A stretch of 64,000 nucleotides of DNA from an uncultured Roseicyclus sp. (GTDB taxonomy: Bacteria; Pseudomonadota; Alphaproteobacteria; Rhodobacterales; Rhodobacteraceae), in NCBI GenBank assembly GCA_947494975.1, contig CANLXA010000001.1:682001-746000 (forward strand). Reading direction: 5' to 3'. Position 1 is the stretch's first letter; each line of letters begins with the position of its first letter. The translations under genes were made by a program, and so were the position numbers. The notes below the pieces were generated by a model, which did not search any database, was not told where the DNA came from, and saw only the letters and a program-made list of their open reading frames with translations. This document shows positions 47,619-55,908 of this stretch, piece after piece.

Positions 47619-48409
47619 TCGCCGCCCTGCCGATGTATCTCCGGGCCGAAACCCGGCCCGCCCATGATGAGCTGTGGTCACGCACCCGCGACGCCCTGCG
47701 CGCCCGCGGCGTCGACGCGCCCGACGCGCTCGGCCACAACGCCCCGCTGGACGAAACCTGGCTCAGCCCCGATCTCCTGCTGGGCCAGACCTGCTCCCTG
47801 CCGTACCGGACCCGGCTTCTGGGCAAGGTCACTGTCATCGGCGCGGGCGATTACGGCCTGTCGGACACGCCCCCCGGCTTCTACCGCTCCGCCCTTGTCG
47901 TGCACGCCCAAGATCCGCGCAATGCTCTGGCGGACTTCATCCATGGCCGTCTCGCAATCAACGGCGCCGACAGCCAATCGGGCTGGTGCGCGCCATTTTT
48001 GCATGCCCGCGCGCGCGGGCTGCGCTTTCACCAGACCCTGACCACCGGCGCCCATCGCGAGTCCGCCCGTGCCGTCGCCGAGGGCCGCGCCGATATCGCG
48101 GCACTGGATGCCGTCACCTGGCGGCTCATCGGCCAGCACGATTCCTTCGCCGCGAAACTGCGTGTGCTGGACTGGACCGACCCCACGCCGGGCCTCCCGT
48201 TCATCACTGCGGTCGCGAACGACCCGGCCCCGATCCGCGCGGCGCTGAACGCGGCGCTGTCGGCCCTGCCAGCCCCCCATGCGACCGCCCTTGGCCTGCG
48301 CGCCGTCGTGCCGCTGCCTCAGGACGCGTACACCACCCTTCCCCAACCCGATCCGCCTCCAACACGGGCAAATGCCCCGAAAACAGGCAAAAACACGGTG
48401 TTTCCCTAG
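47615..48409 (+). CDS. PhnD/SsuA-like substrate-binding-fold protein without signal peptide
   Basis: The 264-residue protein starts MIAALPMYLRAETRPAHDEL and has features of phosphonate-type binding proteins: LLLGQTCSLPYRTRLLGKVT, SALVVHAQDPRNALADFIHG, TTGAHRESARAVAEGRADIA and ALDAVTWRLIG. No signal peptide or lipobox is visible, and no cognate permease is adjacent; the next ABC genes are of the amino-acid type. It may be a cytoplasmic sensor-like protein. The overlap with TerB suggests a two-gene unit. A Pro-rich tail ends the protein. Confidence 0.8.
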   Translation: MIAALPMYLRAETRPAHDELWSRTRDALRARGVDAPDALGHNAPLDETWLSPDLLLGQTCSLPYRTRLLGKVTVIGAGDYGLSDTPPGFYRSALVVHAQDPRNALADFIHGRLAINGADSQSGWCAPFLHARARGLRFHQTLTTGAHRESARAVAEGRADIAALDAVTWRLIGQHDSFAAKLRVLDWTDPTPGLPFITAVANDPAPIRAALNAALSALPAPHATALGLRAVVPLPQDAYTTLPQPDPPPTRANAPKTGKNTVFP

Positions 48410-48485
48410 GGGCACCCCCGCCTTGGCCGTTGCAATCCATCGCTTCTTCGGCACAAATCGGGCAAATTCGCAGGGATCAATATCC

Positions 48486-49265
48486 GTGACAGCTGCCACT
48501 CCACCGGTGATCCAGATCACCGGACTGCACAAAAGCTTTGGCGCCCTGGAGGTTCTCAAGGGCGTCGATCTGACCGCGCGGGCCGGCGATGTCGTGTCGC
48601 TCATCGGGTCGTCGGGTTCGGGCAAATCCACACTTCTGCGCTGCGCCAATCTTCTGGAAGACAGCCAGCAGGGCGACATCATCTTCGAAGGCGACCCGAT
48701 CCGCTGGAAAGGCGACGGCCACAACCGCCGCCCTGCCGATGGCGAGCAGGTCCGCAAGATCCGCACCAATCTCAGCATGGTGTTCCAGAGCTTCAACCTC
48801 TGGTCGCACCTGACGATCCTGCAAAACGTGATGGAAGCGCCCGTCACCGTCCTGGGCGAAGATCGCGCCGAGGTCGAAGACCGCGCCCGGGCGCTGCTCG
48901 ACAAGGTCGGCATCGGCGCCAAATGCGAGGCCTGGCCCTCGGAACTGAGCGGCGGCCAGCAACAGCGCGCGGCCATCGCCCGGGCGCTCTGCATGCAGCC
49001 CCGCGCGCTTCTGTTCGATGAGCCCACCTCCGCGCTGGATCCGGAGCTGGAGCAGGAGGTGATCCGCGTGATCCGTGGCCTGGCCGAAGAAGGCCGCACG
49101 ATGATCCTGGTGACCCACGACATGCGCATGGCGCGGGACCTGTCGAGCCACACGATCTTCCTCCACCTGGGAAAGGTGGAAGAAGAAGGCCCGCCCGCGC
49201 AGCTTTTCGGCGATGCCCAATCGGCCCGCCTCCGCACCTTCCTCAGCCATTCCGACGCGGCCTGA
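48486..49265 (+). CDS. Polar/basic amino acid ABC transporter ATPase (HisP-like), GTG start
   Basis: The 259-residue ATPase has Walker A GSSGSGKST, the insertion and Q-loop typical of HisP (SMVFQSFNLWSHLTILQNVM), the signature LSGGQQQRAAIARAL and Walker B ALLFDEPTSALDPE. A GTG at 48486 is chosen as start: it is preceded by AGGGA and gives the normal N-terminus ahead of IQITGLHKSFGALEVL. The in-frame upstream ATG would add 69 residues overlapping the previous gene. It forms an operon with the binding-protein gene. Confidence 0.93.
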   Translation: MTAATPPVIQITGLHKSFGALEVLKGVDLTARAGDVVSLIGSSGSGKSTLLRCANLLEDSQQGDIIFEGDPIRWKGDGHNRRPADGEQVRKIRTNLSMVFQSFNLWSHLTILQNVMEAPVTVLGEDRAEVEDRARALLDKVGIGAKCEAWPSELSGGQQQRAAIARALCMQPRALLFDEPTSALDPELEQEVIRVIRGLAEEGRTMILVTHDMRMARDLSSHTIFLHLGKVEEEGPPAQLFGDAQSARLRTFLSHSDAA

Positions 49266-49299
49266 GGGGAACGACCCCAAACCAACAGGGAGACCAACA

Positions 49300-50028
49300 A
49301 TGAAGAAAATCATCCTATCGGCCAGCCTCTTGGCCCTGACCGCTGGGGCGGCCTTTGCCGACGCCCATTCCGTTGTCCGCATGGGCACCGAAGGCGCCTA
49401 TGCGCCCTATAACTTCATCAACGATGACGGCGAAGTCGACGGGTTCGAGCGCGTTCTGGGCGATGAGCTCTGCGCCCGCGCCGAGCTGACCTGCGAATGG
49501 GTCACCAATGAATGGGACAGCATCATCCCGAACCTGACGTCGGGCAATTACGACACCATCATCGCGGGTATGAGCATCACCGATGAGCGCGACGAGGTGA
49601 TCGACTTCACCCAGGCCTATATCCCGCCCGCATCCTCGCTTTTCGTCGGCACGTCCGAGGATCTGGAGCTTGACGGCGCGGTTGTCGCGGCCCAGACCAA
49701 CACGATCCAGTCGGGCTATATCGCCGAGCAGGAAGGCGTGACGCTCATCGAGTTCGCCACGCCCGACGAGACCGTCGCCGCCGTGCGCAACGGTGAGGCC
49801 GATGCCGTCTTCGCCGATGGCGATTTCCTTCTGCCCATCGCCGCCGAAGACGGCGACCTGATGGTGATCCTCGATCCGGTGCAGCTTGGCGGTGGTGTCG
49901 GCATGGGCCTGCGCGAAGGCGATGAGCTGATCGCGGTCTTCGATGCGGCCATCGACTCCATGAAGGAAGACGGCACGCTCAACGCGCTGATCGTCGAATG
50001 GTTCGGCGACGAAGCCGAAACCTGGTAA
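49300..50028 (+). CDS. Amino acid ABC transporter solute-binding protein (HisJ/ArgT-like)
   Basis: The 242-residue protein has a signal peptide (MKKIILSASLLALTAGAAFA, cleaved before DAHS) and the family 3 fold: VRMGTEGAYAPYNFINDDGE, the ligand-binding Arg region DTIIAGMSITDERDEVIDFT, and a C-terminal lobe ending NALIVEWFGDEAETW. Two Cys (LGDELCARAELTCEW) form the conserved disulfide found in basic-amino-acid binding proteins. It delivers an arginine-, lysine- or histidine-like ligand to the permeases at 51249-52966. Confidence 0.92.
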   Translation: MKKIILSASLLALTAGAAFADAHSVVRMGTEGAYAPYNFINDDGEVDGFERVLGDELCARAELTCEWVTNEWDSIIPNLTSGNYDTIIAGMSITDERDEVIDFTQAYIPPASSLFVGTSEDLELDGAVVAAQTNTIQSGYIAEQEGVTLIEFATPDETVAAVRNGEADAVFADGDFLLPIAAEDGDLMVILDPVQLGGGVGMGLREGDELIAVFDAAIDSMKEDGTLNALIVEWFGDEAETW

Positions 50029-50038
50029 GACGCGTTCG

Positions 50039-50296
50039 ATGACACGATGGAAGCGCGGGCTCATGACAGCATGGCTCGCGCTTTCGCTTGTGTGGGCGGC
50101 GGGCTTTACCGCCTACGTGGTGTTGCAGGTGGACGACCTGTTCGGCGACGTCTTCGCCGATGGCGGCCTCTACCTCGTCCTGGGCCTGCTCTACATTCTC
50201 CCGCTCGGGATCGTGCCGCCGCTGGCCCTGCTTGTGGTCGGATGGGTGATCTTCTGGATCGTCACGCGGCTCGTGAGACCCGATCCGGACGCCTGA
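50039..50296 (+). CDS. Small membrane protein between binding-protein and permease genes
   Basis: The 85-residue protein has two hydrophobic segments (residues ~9-30 and 41-75, the latter long enough for one or two passes) and a charged tail RLVRPDPDA. No family is recognised. It starts 10 bases after the binding-protein stop, so it is cotranscribed with it. It is not a known component of HisQMP-type systems. Confidence 0.65.
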   Translation: MTRWKRGLMTAWLALSLVWAAGFTAYVVLQVDDLFGDVFADGGLYLVLGLLYILPLGIVPPLALLVVGWVIFWIVTRLVRPDPDA

Positions 50297-50481
50297 TCCG
50301 GCCCCGAAATCCGAATCACGTTTCGCCGATTCGCAGGCCAAAACCGACACGACCCGGCCCCGCCACCGTCCAGACACCACCCGGCCATTTTCAAAACGAA
50401 AAGAATTTGAACGGCCCGCCCTTGTTTTCCAGAAACCGGCAGGCGCGAACCCGTTTCCGACTGGCAAGTTTACAGAGTTAA

Positions 50482-50530
50482 CCCCAATTGCTAGCCAATT
50501 AGGTATCGATTTTATGACCAGTAATTGGGG
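50482..50530 (+). promoter_or_regulatory. Inverted repeat spanning the leader of the VPLPA-CTERM gene
   Basis: CCCCAATT (50482-50489) is complementary to AATTGGGG (50523-50530). The 3' arm covers the G-run that would serve as ribosome-binding site, 7 bases before the ATG at 50538. A 241-base gap precedes the gene, so an independent promoter upstream of this element is likely. The structure could hide the ribosome site until opened. A second imperfect pairing, AATTGCTAGCCAATT, lies within the loop side. Confidence 0.4.
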
Positions 50531-50537
50531 ACTTACG

Positions 50538-51197
50538 ATGAAACGAGTATTTGGTATGGCGATCGGGTTCGCCATGTTGACATTGGCAGGAACGGCTGCT
50601 CAGGCCGTCACAATCGGCTCTTTGAGCTTCGACCAGGAGGCATTCGCCGACAGTGCCTCGATCGCGCTCACCGTTGGCGGCACACGCGGCCCGGCTCAAA
50701 GCCCGGCAAGCGGGGCAGATGGTGATTTCACCACGGCAACCAACCTCAACGATTCCTTTGTCGAACTCATGTTCACCGACAATGTGCTGTTCAATGGGCC
50801 CGGCGCCGATCTGGTGATATTCAGCAATACGAACAACAACGTGATCCGCGTCAGTCTCGGCGCAGGTACAAATTTTTCGGTGGTCACAAGCGGATCGCTT
50901 GGCAACTCGTTTGAATCCATTTCAGCCAGCGATCCCGGAAACCCAACACCGTTCGGGTTTACCGCGGCACTTATCGACCTCAGCACGCTGGGGGTCGCGG
51001 ACGGTGCAGAGTTCACCGATGGTATATTTCTCAGCCGCGGCGGCGTTTTCACGACGGTATGGGATGTGGCTGCCCTCAACAGCCGCGATGTGATCACCAA
51101 CCCACCCAACCCTGCAGCCGTGCCTCTTCCAGCGGCGGCGTGGATGCTGATTGCCGCCATCGGCGGATTGGCCGCACTGGGGCGCAACCGCGCCTAA
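50538..51197 (+). CDS. Exported protein with VPLPA-CTERM sorting signal
   Basis: The 219-residue protein has a signal peptide (MKRVFGMAIGFAMLTLAGTA, cleaved after AQA) and a beta-rich mature part containing SFVELMFTDNVLFNGPGADL and VIFSNTNNNVIRVSLG. The C-terminus AAVPLPAAAWMLIAAIGGLA followed by a basic tail is the canonical VPLPA sorting signal recognised by exosortase-type enzymes (XrtD class). An in-frame ATG eight codons earlier is possible but lacks the signal arrangement. It sits inside the amino-acid transporter cluster, which is unusual. Confidence 0.82.
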   Translation: MKRVFGMAIGFAMLTLAGTAAQAVTIGSLSFDQEAFADSASIALTVGGTRGPAQSPASGADGDFTTATNLNDSFVELMFTDNVLFNGPGADLVIFSNTNNNVIRVSLGAGTNFSVVTSGSLGNSFESISASDPGNPTPFGFTAALIDLSTLGVADGAEFTDGIFLSRGGVFTTVWDVAALNSRDVITNPPNPAAVPLPAAAWMLIAAIGGLAALGRNRA

Positions 51198-51248
51198 CCC
51201 CTCAGTTCGGCTTTGCCAAGCATGGCGTCTTGAGGCATTCAGGACGCC

Positions 51249-52130
51249 ATGTTTACGTTTTGCGAAGACCCCTCCACGCTTTCCTCGCTGCCCTGGTTCG
51301 CCTGTTACCTCACGAACGGCGTCCATATGCTGTTCTATCAGTCGTTCCTGACGGTCTTTGCGCTTCTGGCCGTCGCCGCGCCCCTGTCGCTTGCCTTCGG
51401 GTTTCTCGCGGCCACCGCCAGCCGCTCGCCCATCGCGCCGGCCCGCTGGCTCGGCAAGGGCTATACCTCGATGGTGCGCGGCATCCCCGACATCGTGTTC
51501 TTCCTCTTCTTCGTGCTCGTCCTCGACCAGGGCATCGAATACATCCGCCATGTCATCAACTGCCCCGATTGGGACGAACCGATCCGGCAAGGCGCGAATT
51601 TTCTGGTCTGCGACGCCGCCCGCACACCGCAGGGCAACGCCGCGCAATGGGTGCATGAGACCTACAATTTCGGCCTCGCCGTCTTCACCTATGCCATCGT
51701 GTTTGGAGCGTTTTGCGGCAATGTCCTGTTCGGGGCGATGAACGCCGTACCGCGGCCCCAGCTTGAAACCGCCGCCGCCTATGGCATGACCCGGCGGCAG
51801 GCCTTCTGGCGCGTGCTGGTGCCGCAGATGTGGATCTACGCGCTGCCGGGCCTGTCGAATATCTGGGTCATCCTGATCAAGGCCACGCCGCTGCTGTTCC
51901 TTCTGGGGATCGAAGATATCGTCTACTGGGCCCGCGAGATCGGCGGATCGCGCAATTCCCGCTTTGCCTATCCGCACCCCGATTGGCGGTTCTGGTACTT
52001 CCTCGGGCTGCTGATCTTCTACCTGTGCTTCACCCGGGTCTCGGAGGTTGTGTTGGCGCGGGTGACCAAACGCCTGTCGCGCGGGCAGGCGACGGCGGGC
52101 GGGGAAGCCATGCGAAAGGCCACGACATGA
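51249..52130 (+). CDS. Amino acid ABC transporter permease (HisQ-like) with periplasmic insertion
   Basis: The 293-residue protein is a HisQ/M-type permease with an EAA loop at ETAAAYGMTRRQAFWRVLVP and a first cytoplasmic motif YTSMVRGIPDIVFFLFFVLV. Compared with the usual ~230 residues it has an extra hydrophilic stretch of about 50 residues (roughly 97-140) with two cysteines, NCPDWDEPIRQGANFLVCD. This lies on the periplasmic side by topology and could form a disulfide. It starts 51 bases after the VPLPA gene. Confidence 0.9.
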   Translation: MFTFCEDPSTLSSLPWFACYLTNGVHMLFYQSFLTVFALLAVAAPLSLAFGFLAATASRSPIAPARWLGKGYTSMVRGIPDIVFFLFFVLVLDQGIEYIRHVINCPDWDEPIRQGANFLVCDAARTPQGNAAQWVHETYNFGLAVFTYAIVFGAFCGNVLFGAMNAVPRPQLETAAAYGMTRRQAFWRVLVPQMWIYALPGLSNIWVILIKATPLLFLLGIEDIVYWAREIGGSRNSRFAYPHPDWRFWYFLGLLIFYLCFTRVSEVVLARVTKRLSRGQATAGGEAMRKATT

Positions 52131-52966
52131 CCTGCGCCGAGGCATTCCAGGCCTACGCCCTGCGCGCCATCGGCATCGGCGAACGCGCGTTGCCCCAGGG
52201 TGAAATCACCGTCTGCGAGCAGGCCGTTCTGATCGGATCGGGCATGATCTGGAACGTCTATTTCCTGGTCCTTGCCCTGTCCTTGGGCTTCTTCTTCGCG
52301 GTGGGTCTGGCGCTGGCCAAGGCGTCGGACACATGGCTGATCCGCAAACCGGCGGAATGGTTCATCTTCCTGTTCCGCGGCTCACCGCTCTTCATCCAGT
52401 TCTTCATGGCCTATGAGGCCTTCGTGATGATCCCCCGTCTGGGCTTTGAATTCGAGCTCTTCGGCATCGCGATCGGGGCCGAGACGCGCTGGTTCGCCCG
52501 CGCGTGGCTCGGGGCGCTGATCGTGCTGTTCTTCAACACCTCCGCCTATGCGGCCGAGATCTTCTACGGCGCGCTCCGCTCGATCCCGAAGGGAGATCTG
52601 GAAGCCGCCGATGCCTATGGGCTGACCGGTTGGAAGAAGTTCAAGCGCATCACCTTCCCCACCACGATGCGCCTGGCCTGGCCCGCCTATACGAACGAGG
52701 CGATCTTCATGTTCCACGCCACCGCGCTTGTGTTCTTCAGCTCGTTCCCGACGTTCCAGCAGCGCGGCGATGCGCTCTATTACGCCTCCTATTTCGCCGA
52801 CCGCACCTTCAACCCGTTCATCCCCTACCCCATCGTGGCCGCCTATTTCGTGGTTCTGACACTGGTGATCATCACGATCTTCGGCGCCATCAACCGGCGT
52901 CTCAACCGGCACCTGCCGCAAGACCAGCGCCGCCGCCTGCGATTGCGGCCGACGCTGATCCGGTAA
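52127..52966 (+). CDS. Amino acid ABC transporter permease (HisM-like)
   Basis: The 279-residue protein overlaps the first permease by ATGA and has the EAA loop EAADAYGLTGWKKFKRITFP and the motif FIFLFRGSPLFIQFFMAYEA. It has an extra N-terminal segment of about 35 residues with two cysteines (MTCAEAFQAYALRAIG and ITVCEQAVLIGSG) ahead of the first membrane segment. The C-terminal tail RRLNRHLPQDQRRRLRLRPT is strongly basic. With the upstream permease it should form the transport channel used by the HisP-like ATPase. Confidence 0.92.
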   Translation: MTCAEAFQAYALRAIGIGERALPQGEITVCEQAVLIGSGMIWNVYFLVLALSLGFFFAVGLALAKASDTWLIRKPAEWFIFLFRGSPLFIQFFMAYEAFVMIPRLGFEFELFGIAIGAETRWFARAWLGALIVLFFNTSAYAAEIFYGALRSIPKGDLEAADAYGLTGWKKFKRITFPTTMRLAWPAYTNEAIFMFHATALVFFSSFPTFQQRGDALYYASYFADRTFNPFIPYPIVAAYFVVLTLVIITIFGAINRRLNRHLPQDQRRRLRLRPTLIR

Positions 52967-53041
52967 CCTCCGGGAAACCTGCACTATCCAAGTCCCTCTT
53001 TTTTGGGTTAACCTGCATCCTGTCTGCCGAAGGGGATCCAG

Positions 53042-53563
53042 ATGAAGACGCTAATCGCCGCAGCCATGGTCGTGCTATCCAGTTTTGCCGCACAGGCCAC
53101 GACCCTGGATTTCAACTTCAGCTTCACAAATACAGCCAATGGCGGCGGGGTCGTGACCGGCATCGTCCGAGGGCTGACCGACAACGCGACGACGTCGGCA
53201 AGTAGCCTTGAAATCCTGTCCAATGAAGGAGGCTTCGGGGTCAGGGAATACGTGCCCTCCACGGCAGGCAATTCGTGGACTGTGGCGAACGGCGTGATTA
53301 CGAACTTCATCTTTGCCTCGCAAAGCGGGCACAGCACATTTCCCACGGCAGATGACTCGACCTTCGCCATTCTGTCCTCGCTTCAGGAAGTCGGCTTGTC
53401 CAACGACCCCTTCGTTGCGCTCCGAGATACATTCGCCGCCACAGGTTTCTCTTTCACCCCGGCGGCTGCAACAGTTCCCCTGCCCGTCGGTGCGGTTCTG
53501 TTGCTGAGTGCGCTCGGAGTGGCTGCCCTCCTGCGTCGGCGCCAGCCCGGCGTCGGCACCTAG
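53042..53563 (+). CDS. Exported protein with VPLPA-type CTERM signal
   Basis: The 173-residue protein has a signal peptide (MKTLIAAAMVVLSSFAAQAT) and a short beta-rich mature part with DFNFSFTNTANGGGVVTGIV and GLTDNATTSASSLEILSNEG. The C-terminus is ATVPLPVGAVLLLSALGVAA followed by LLRRR, a VPLPA-type sorting signal with Val in place of Ala. AGGGGA precedes the ATG. It follows the HisM-like gene by 75 bases, so it may be a distal member of the transporter operon or a separate gene. Confidence 0.82.
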   Translation: MKTLIAAAMVVLSSFAAQATTLDFNFSFTNTANGGGVVTGIVRGLTDNATTSASSLEILSNEGGFGVREYVPSTAGNSWTVANGVITNFIFASQSGHSTFPTADDSTFAILSSLQEVGLSNDPFVALRDTFAATGFSFTPAAATVPLPVGAVLLLSALGVAALLRRRQPGVGT

Positions 53564-53666
53564 GGGACCGGGGCGCCGTCGGTCCCTTATCTCCGCGCTC
53601 GGCCTTGTCTTGACGTCAACATCGGCATACAGCGCGCGTCTCAGCTGCTCTTAACCTGTGTGCCCA

Positions 53667-55016
53667 ATGAGCGACGCCTCCCCCGCCGATTTCCTTCACG
53701 ACAACCCGCAGATCAAATCGATCCGCATGGTCGCCGCCGACCTCAACGGGCAGGCGCGCGGCAAGCGCATCGCGCGGCGCTTTGCGGGCAAGGCGATCGA
53801 GGACGGGACGAAGTTCCCCTTCTCGGTCCTGAATCTCGACATCTGGGGCGAGGATATCGATGACAGTCCGCTGGTCTTCGAGGCGGGCGACCCCGACGGC
53901 ATCCTCAAACCCACCGAACGCGGCTTCGTGCCCGTCCCCTGGCTGGACACGCCCACAGCGCTTCTGCCGATCTGGATGTTCCACGAAGATGGCCGCCCGT
54001 TCGATGGCGATCCCCGCCATGCGCTGGCCCGCGTGGTGGAGCGCTACGCGGCGCGCGGGCTCACGCCCGTGGTCGCGACGGAGCTGGAATTTTACATCAT
54101 CGATGACCGGGGAAAGGAGCTGCGCGTGCCACCCTCGCCGCGCTCAGGCATCCGCCGCCAACAGGCCGAGATCCTCGCCCTGCGGCAGCTCGACGCCTTC
54201 GACACCTTCCTCACCGCGCTCTACGACGCCTGCGAAGCGATGGACATCCCCGCCGACACGATGATTTCCGAGGCCGGGCCGGGGCAGTTCGAGATCAACA
54301 TGGACCACCAGGCCGACGCGATGAAGGCCGCCGATGATGCCTGGTTGTTCAAGCTGGTGACGCGCGGCCTCGCCCGCAGCTACGGCTTCGCCGCCAGCTT
54401 CATGGCCAAACCCTATCCGGATTATGCGGGCAATGGTCTCCACACCCATTTCTCCGTGCTGGATGCCGAGGGCACCAACATCTTCGACAATGGCGGGGCC
54501 GAGGGATCCGCCGCGCTGCACCACGCCGTTGCGGGGTGCCTGAATGCCATGCCCGGTTCGATGCTGGTCTTTGCGCCCCATGCCAGCAGCTATGACCGCT
54601 ATGTGCCCGGCGCCCATGCGCCCACCGCCGCCGCCTGGGCCTATGAAAACCGCACAACGGCGCTGCGCATCCCCTCCGGCGCTCCCGCCGCACGCCGGAT
54701 CGAACACCGCGTTGCGGGCGGTGACATCAACCCCTACCTGTTCCTCGCCGCCGTGCTCGGCGCCGCACTGGACGGCATCGAACAGGGCAAGGTCCCGCCC
54801 CCCGCCATCCGGGGCAGCGCCTACGAGGCCGACCTGCCGCAATTGCCGGTCACATGGGCCGAGGCCATCGAGGCCTTCTACCAAAGCCCCGAGATCGCCC
54901 GGATCTTCCCCGAAGAGCTGCGCGCCAACTTCCTCGCCACCAAACGCCAGGAACTGCATTACATGGCCGAGCTCAGCGCCGAGGAGCAGCAGGAACTCTA
55001 TCTCGACACGGTCTGA
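53667..55016 (+). CDS. Glutamine-synthetase-family ligase (gamma-glutamylpolyamine synthetase-like), first copy
   Basis: The 449-residue protein has the GS beta-grasp N-terminal domain (IKSIRMVAADLNGQARGKRI) and the catalytic barrel with QFEINMDHQADAMKAADD, the ATP-site FMAKPYPDYAGNGLHTHFSV and AYENRTTALRIPSGAPAARR. PuuA-like members attach glutamate to putrescine or other amines. The assignment to amine glutamylation rests on the neighbouring amidotransferase and PuuB-like oxidase genes. A GTG three codons upstream (53658) is the alternative start. Confidence 0.87.
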   Translation: MSDASPADFLHDNPQIKSIRMVAADLNGQARGKRIARRFAGKAIEDGTKFPFSVLNLDIWGEDIDDSPLVFEAGDPDGILKPTERGFVPVPWLDTPTALLPIWMFHEDGRPFDGDPRHALARVVERYAARGLTPVVATELEFYIIDDRGKELRVPPSPRSGIRRQQAEILALRQLDAFDTFLTALYDACEAMDIPADTMISEAGPGQFEINMDHQADAMKAADDAWLFKLVTRGLARSYGFAASFMAKPYPDYAGNGLHTHFSVLDAEGTNIFDNGGAEGSAALHHAVAGCLNAMPGSMLVFAPHASSYDRYVPGAHAPTAAAWAYENRTTALRIPSGAPAARRIEHRVAGGDINPYLFLAAVLGAALDGIEQGKVPPPAIRGSAYEADLPQLPVTWAEAIEAFYQSPEIARIFPEELRANFLATKRQELHYMAELSAEEQQELYLDTV

Positions 55017-55050
55017 TCCCGTCCATTTGCCTAAAACTGTCCGCGCCCCC

Positions 55051-55071
55051 TTCCAATGGTCCCAAATACCC
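55051..55071. repeat. 21-bp intergenic repeat, copy C
   Basis: This copy differs from copy A by A instead of C at position 6 of TTCCANTGGTCSCAAATACC. It starts 35 bases after the first GS-like gene stop and is followed by CCCCGGGGG and a double hairpin, the same arrangement as copy B. Confidence 0.7.
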
Positions 55072-55079
55072 CCGGGGGC

Positions 55080-55136
55080 TTGGGGGCTGGCCCCCAAAGG
55101 AAGGTTGCGTTTGGGGCTGACCCCCAATCCAACCTT
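55080..55136 (+). terminator. Nested GC hairpins after repeat copy C
   Basis: TTGGGGG-CTGG-CCCCCAA (55080-55097) forms a seven-base stem. A second, very similar stem, TTGGGG-CTGAC-CCCCAA (55111-55127), is enclosed by AAGGTT (55101-55106) and AACCTT (55131-55136). The two copies look like a local duplication. They lie in the 178-base gap between the first GS-like gene and the amidotransferase and probably end or attenuate transcription. Confidence 0.5.
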
Positions 55137-55194
55137 GCCGCTCCCATCGACCGCCCATACCTTGGCACCGAGACCCAACCAGACGGACCCCTCC

Positions 55195-55908
55195 ATGCAT
55201 CTCGGCATCCTGCAATGCGGCCACGTGCCCGATGAAGTCGCCGCCACGGACGGCCCCTACGGCGCGCTGTTCCAGAAGCTCTTCGCCCATCGCGGCTTCG
55301 ATCAGACACTCTGGTCCGTCGTCGACAACATCTTCCCCCCCAGCCCGGCCGAGGCCGATGCCTGGCTGGTGACCGGCTCCAAGCATGGCGCCTATGAAGA
55401 TCACGACTGGATCCCGCCGCTGGAGCAGTTCATCCGCGAAATCCGCGACGCGAACCTGCCGCTGGTCGGCTCGTGTTTCGGCCACCAGATCATCGCGCAG
55501 GCCCTGGGCGGCAAGGTGGTGAAATTCGATGGCGGCTGGTCCGTGGGGCGCACGACGTACCGCGCGGGGGACCAAGAATTGGCCTTGAATGCGTGGCATC
55601 AGGATCAGGTGGTCGACCTGCCCGAAGGTGCAACCGTACATGCCTCGTCCGAGTTCTGCGCCAATGCGATCCTGGCCATCGGGCCGCGCATCCTGACCGT
55701 GCAGCCGCATCCGGAATTCGAGGATTCCGTGATCGAGACCCTGATCGAAACGCGCGGTGCAGCGGTCCCCAAAGATCGGACAGAGCGCGCCACCACCGCC
55801 CTCGGCCAGGCCAATGACAGCCGCCTGATCGCCGATTGGCTGGCCGATGTGCTGGAGGGCGCGGACGCCACCCAGGTCCGCGATCTTACCCGGAAGGCCA
55901 AGCCATGA
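55195..55908 (+). CDS. Class I glutamine-amidotransferase-like protein
   Basis: The 237-residue protein has the amidotransferase triad: the nucleophile Cys in LPLVGSCFGHQIIAQALGG, and His and Glu in LTVQPHPEFEDSVIETLIE. It starts MHLGILQCGHVPDEVAATDG and resembles stand-alone GuaA-like amidotransferases. Being between two GS-like ligase genes, it may hydrolyse a gamma-glutamyl product, as PuuD does in the putrescine pathway, although PuuD is only distantly related. Its stop overlaps the second ligase start (55905-55908). Confidence 0.88.
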   Translation: MHLGILQCGHVPDEVAATDGPYGALFQKLFAHRGFDQTLWSVVDNIFPPSPAEADAWLVTGSKHGAYEDHDWIPPLEQFIREIRDANLPLVGSCFGHQIIAQALGGKVVKFDGGWSVGRTTYRAGDQELALNAWHQDQVVDLPEGATVHASSEFCANAILAIGPRILTVQPHPEFEDSVIETLIETRGAAVPKDRTERATTALGQANDSRLIADWLADVLEGADATQVRDLTRKAKP

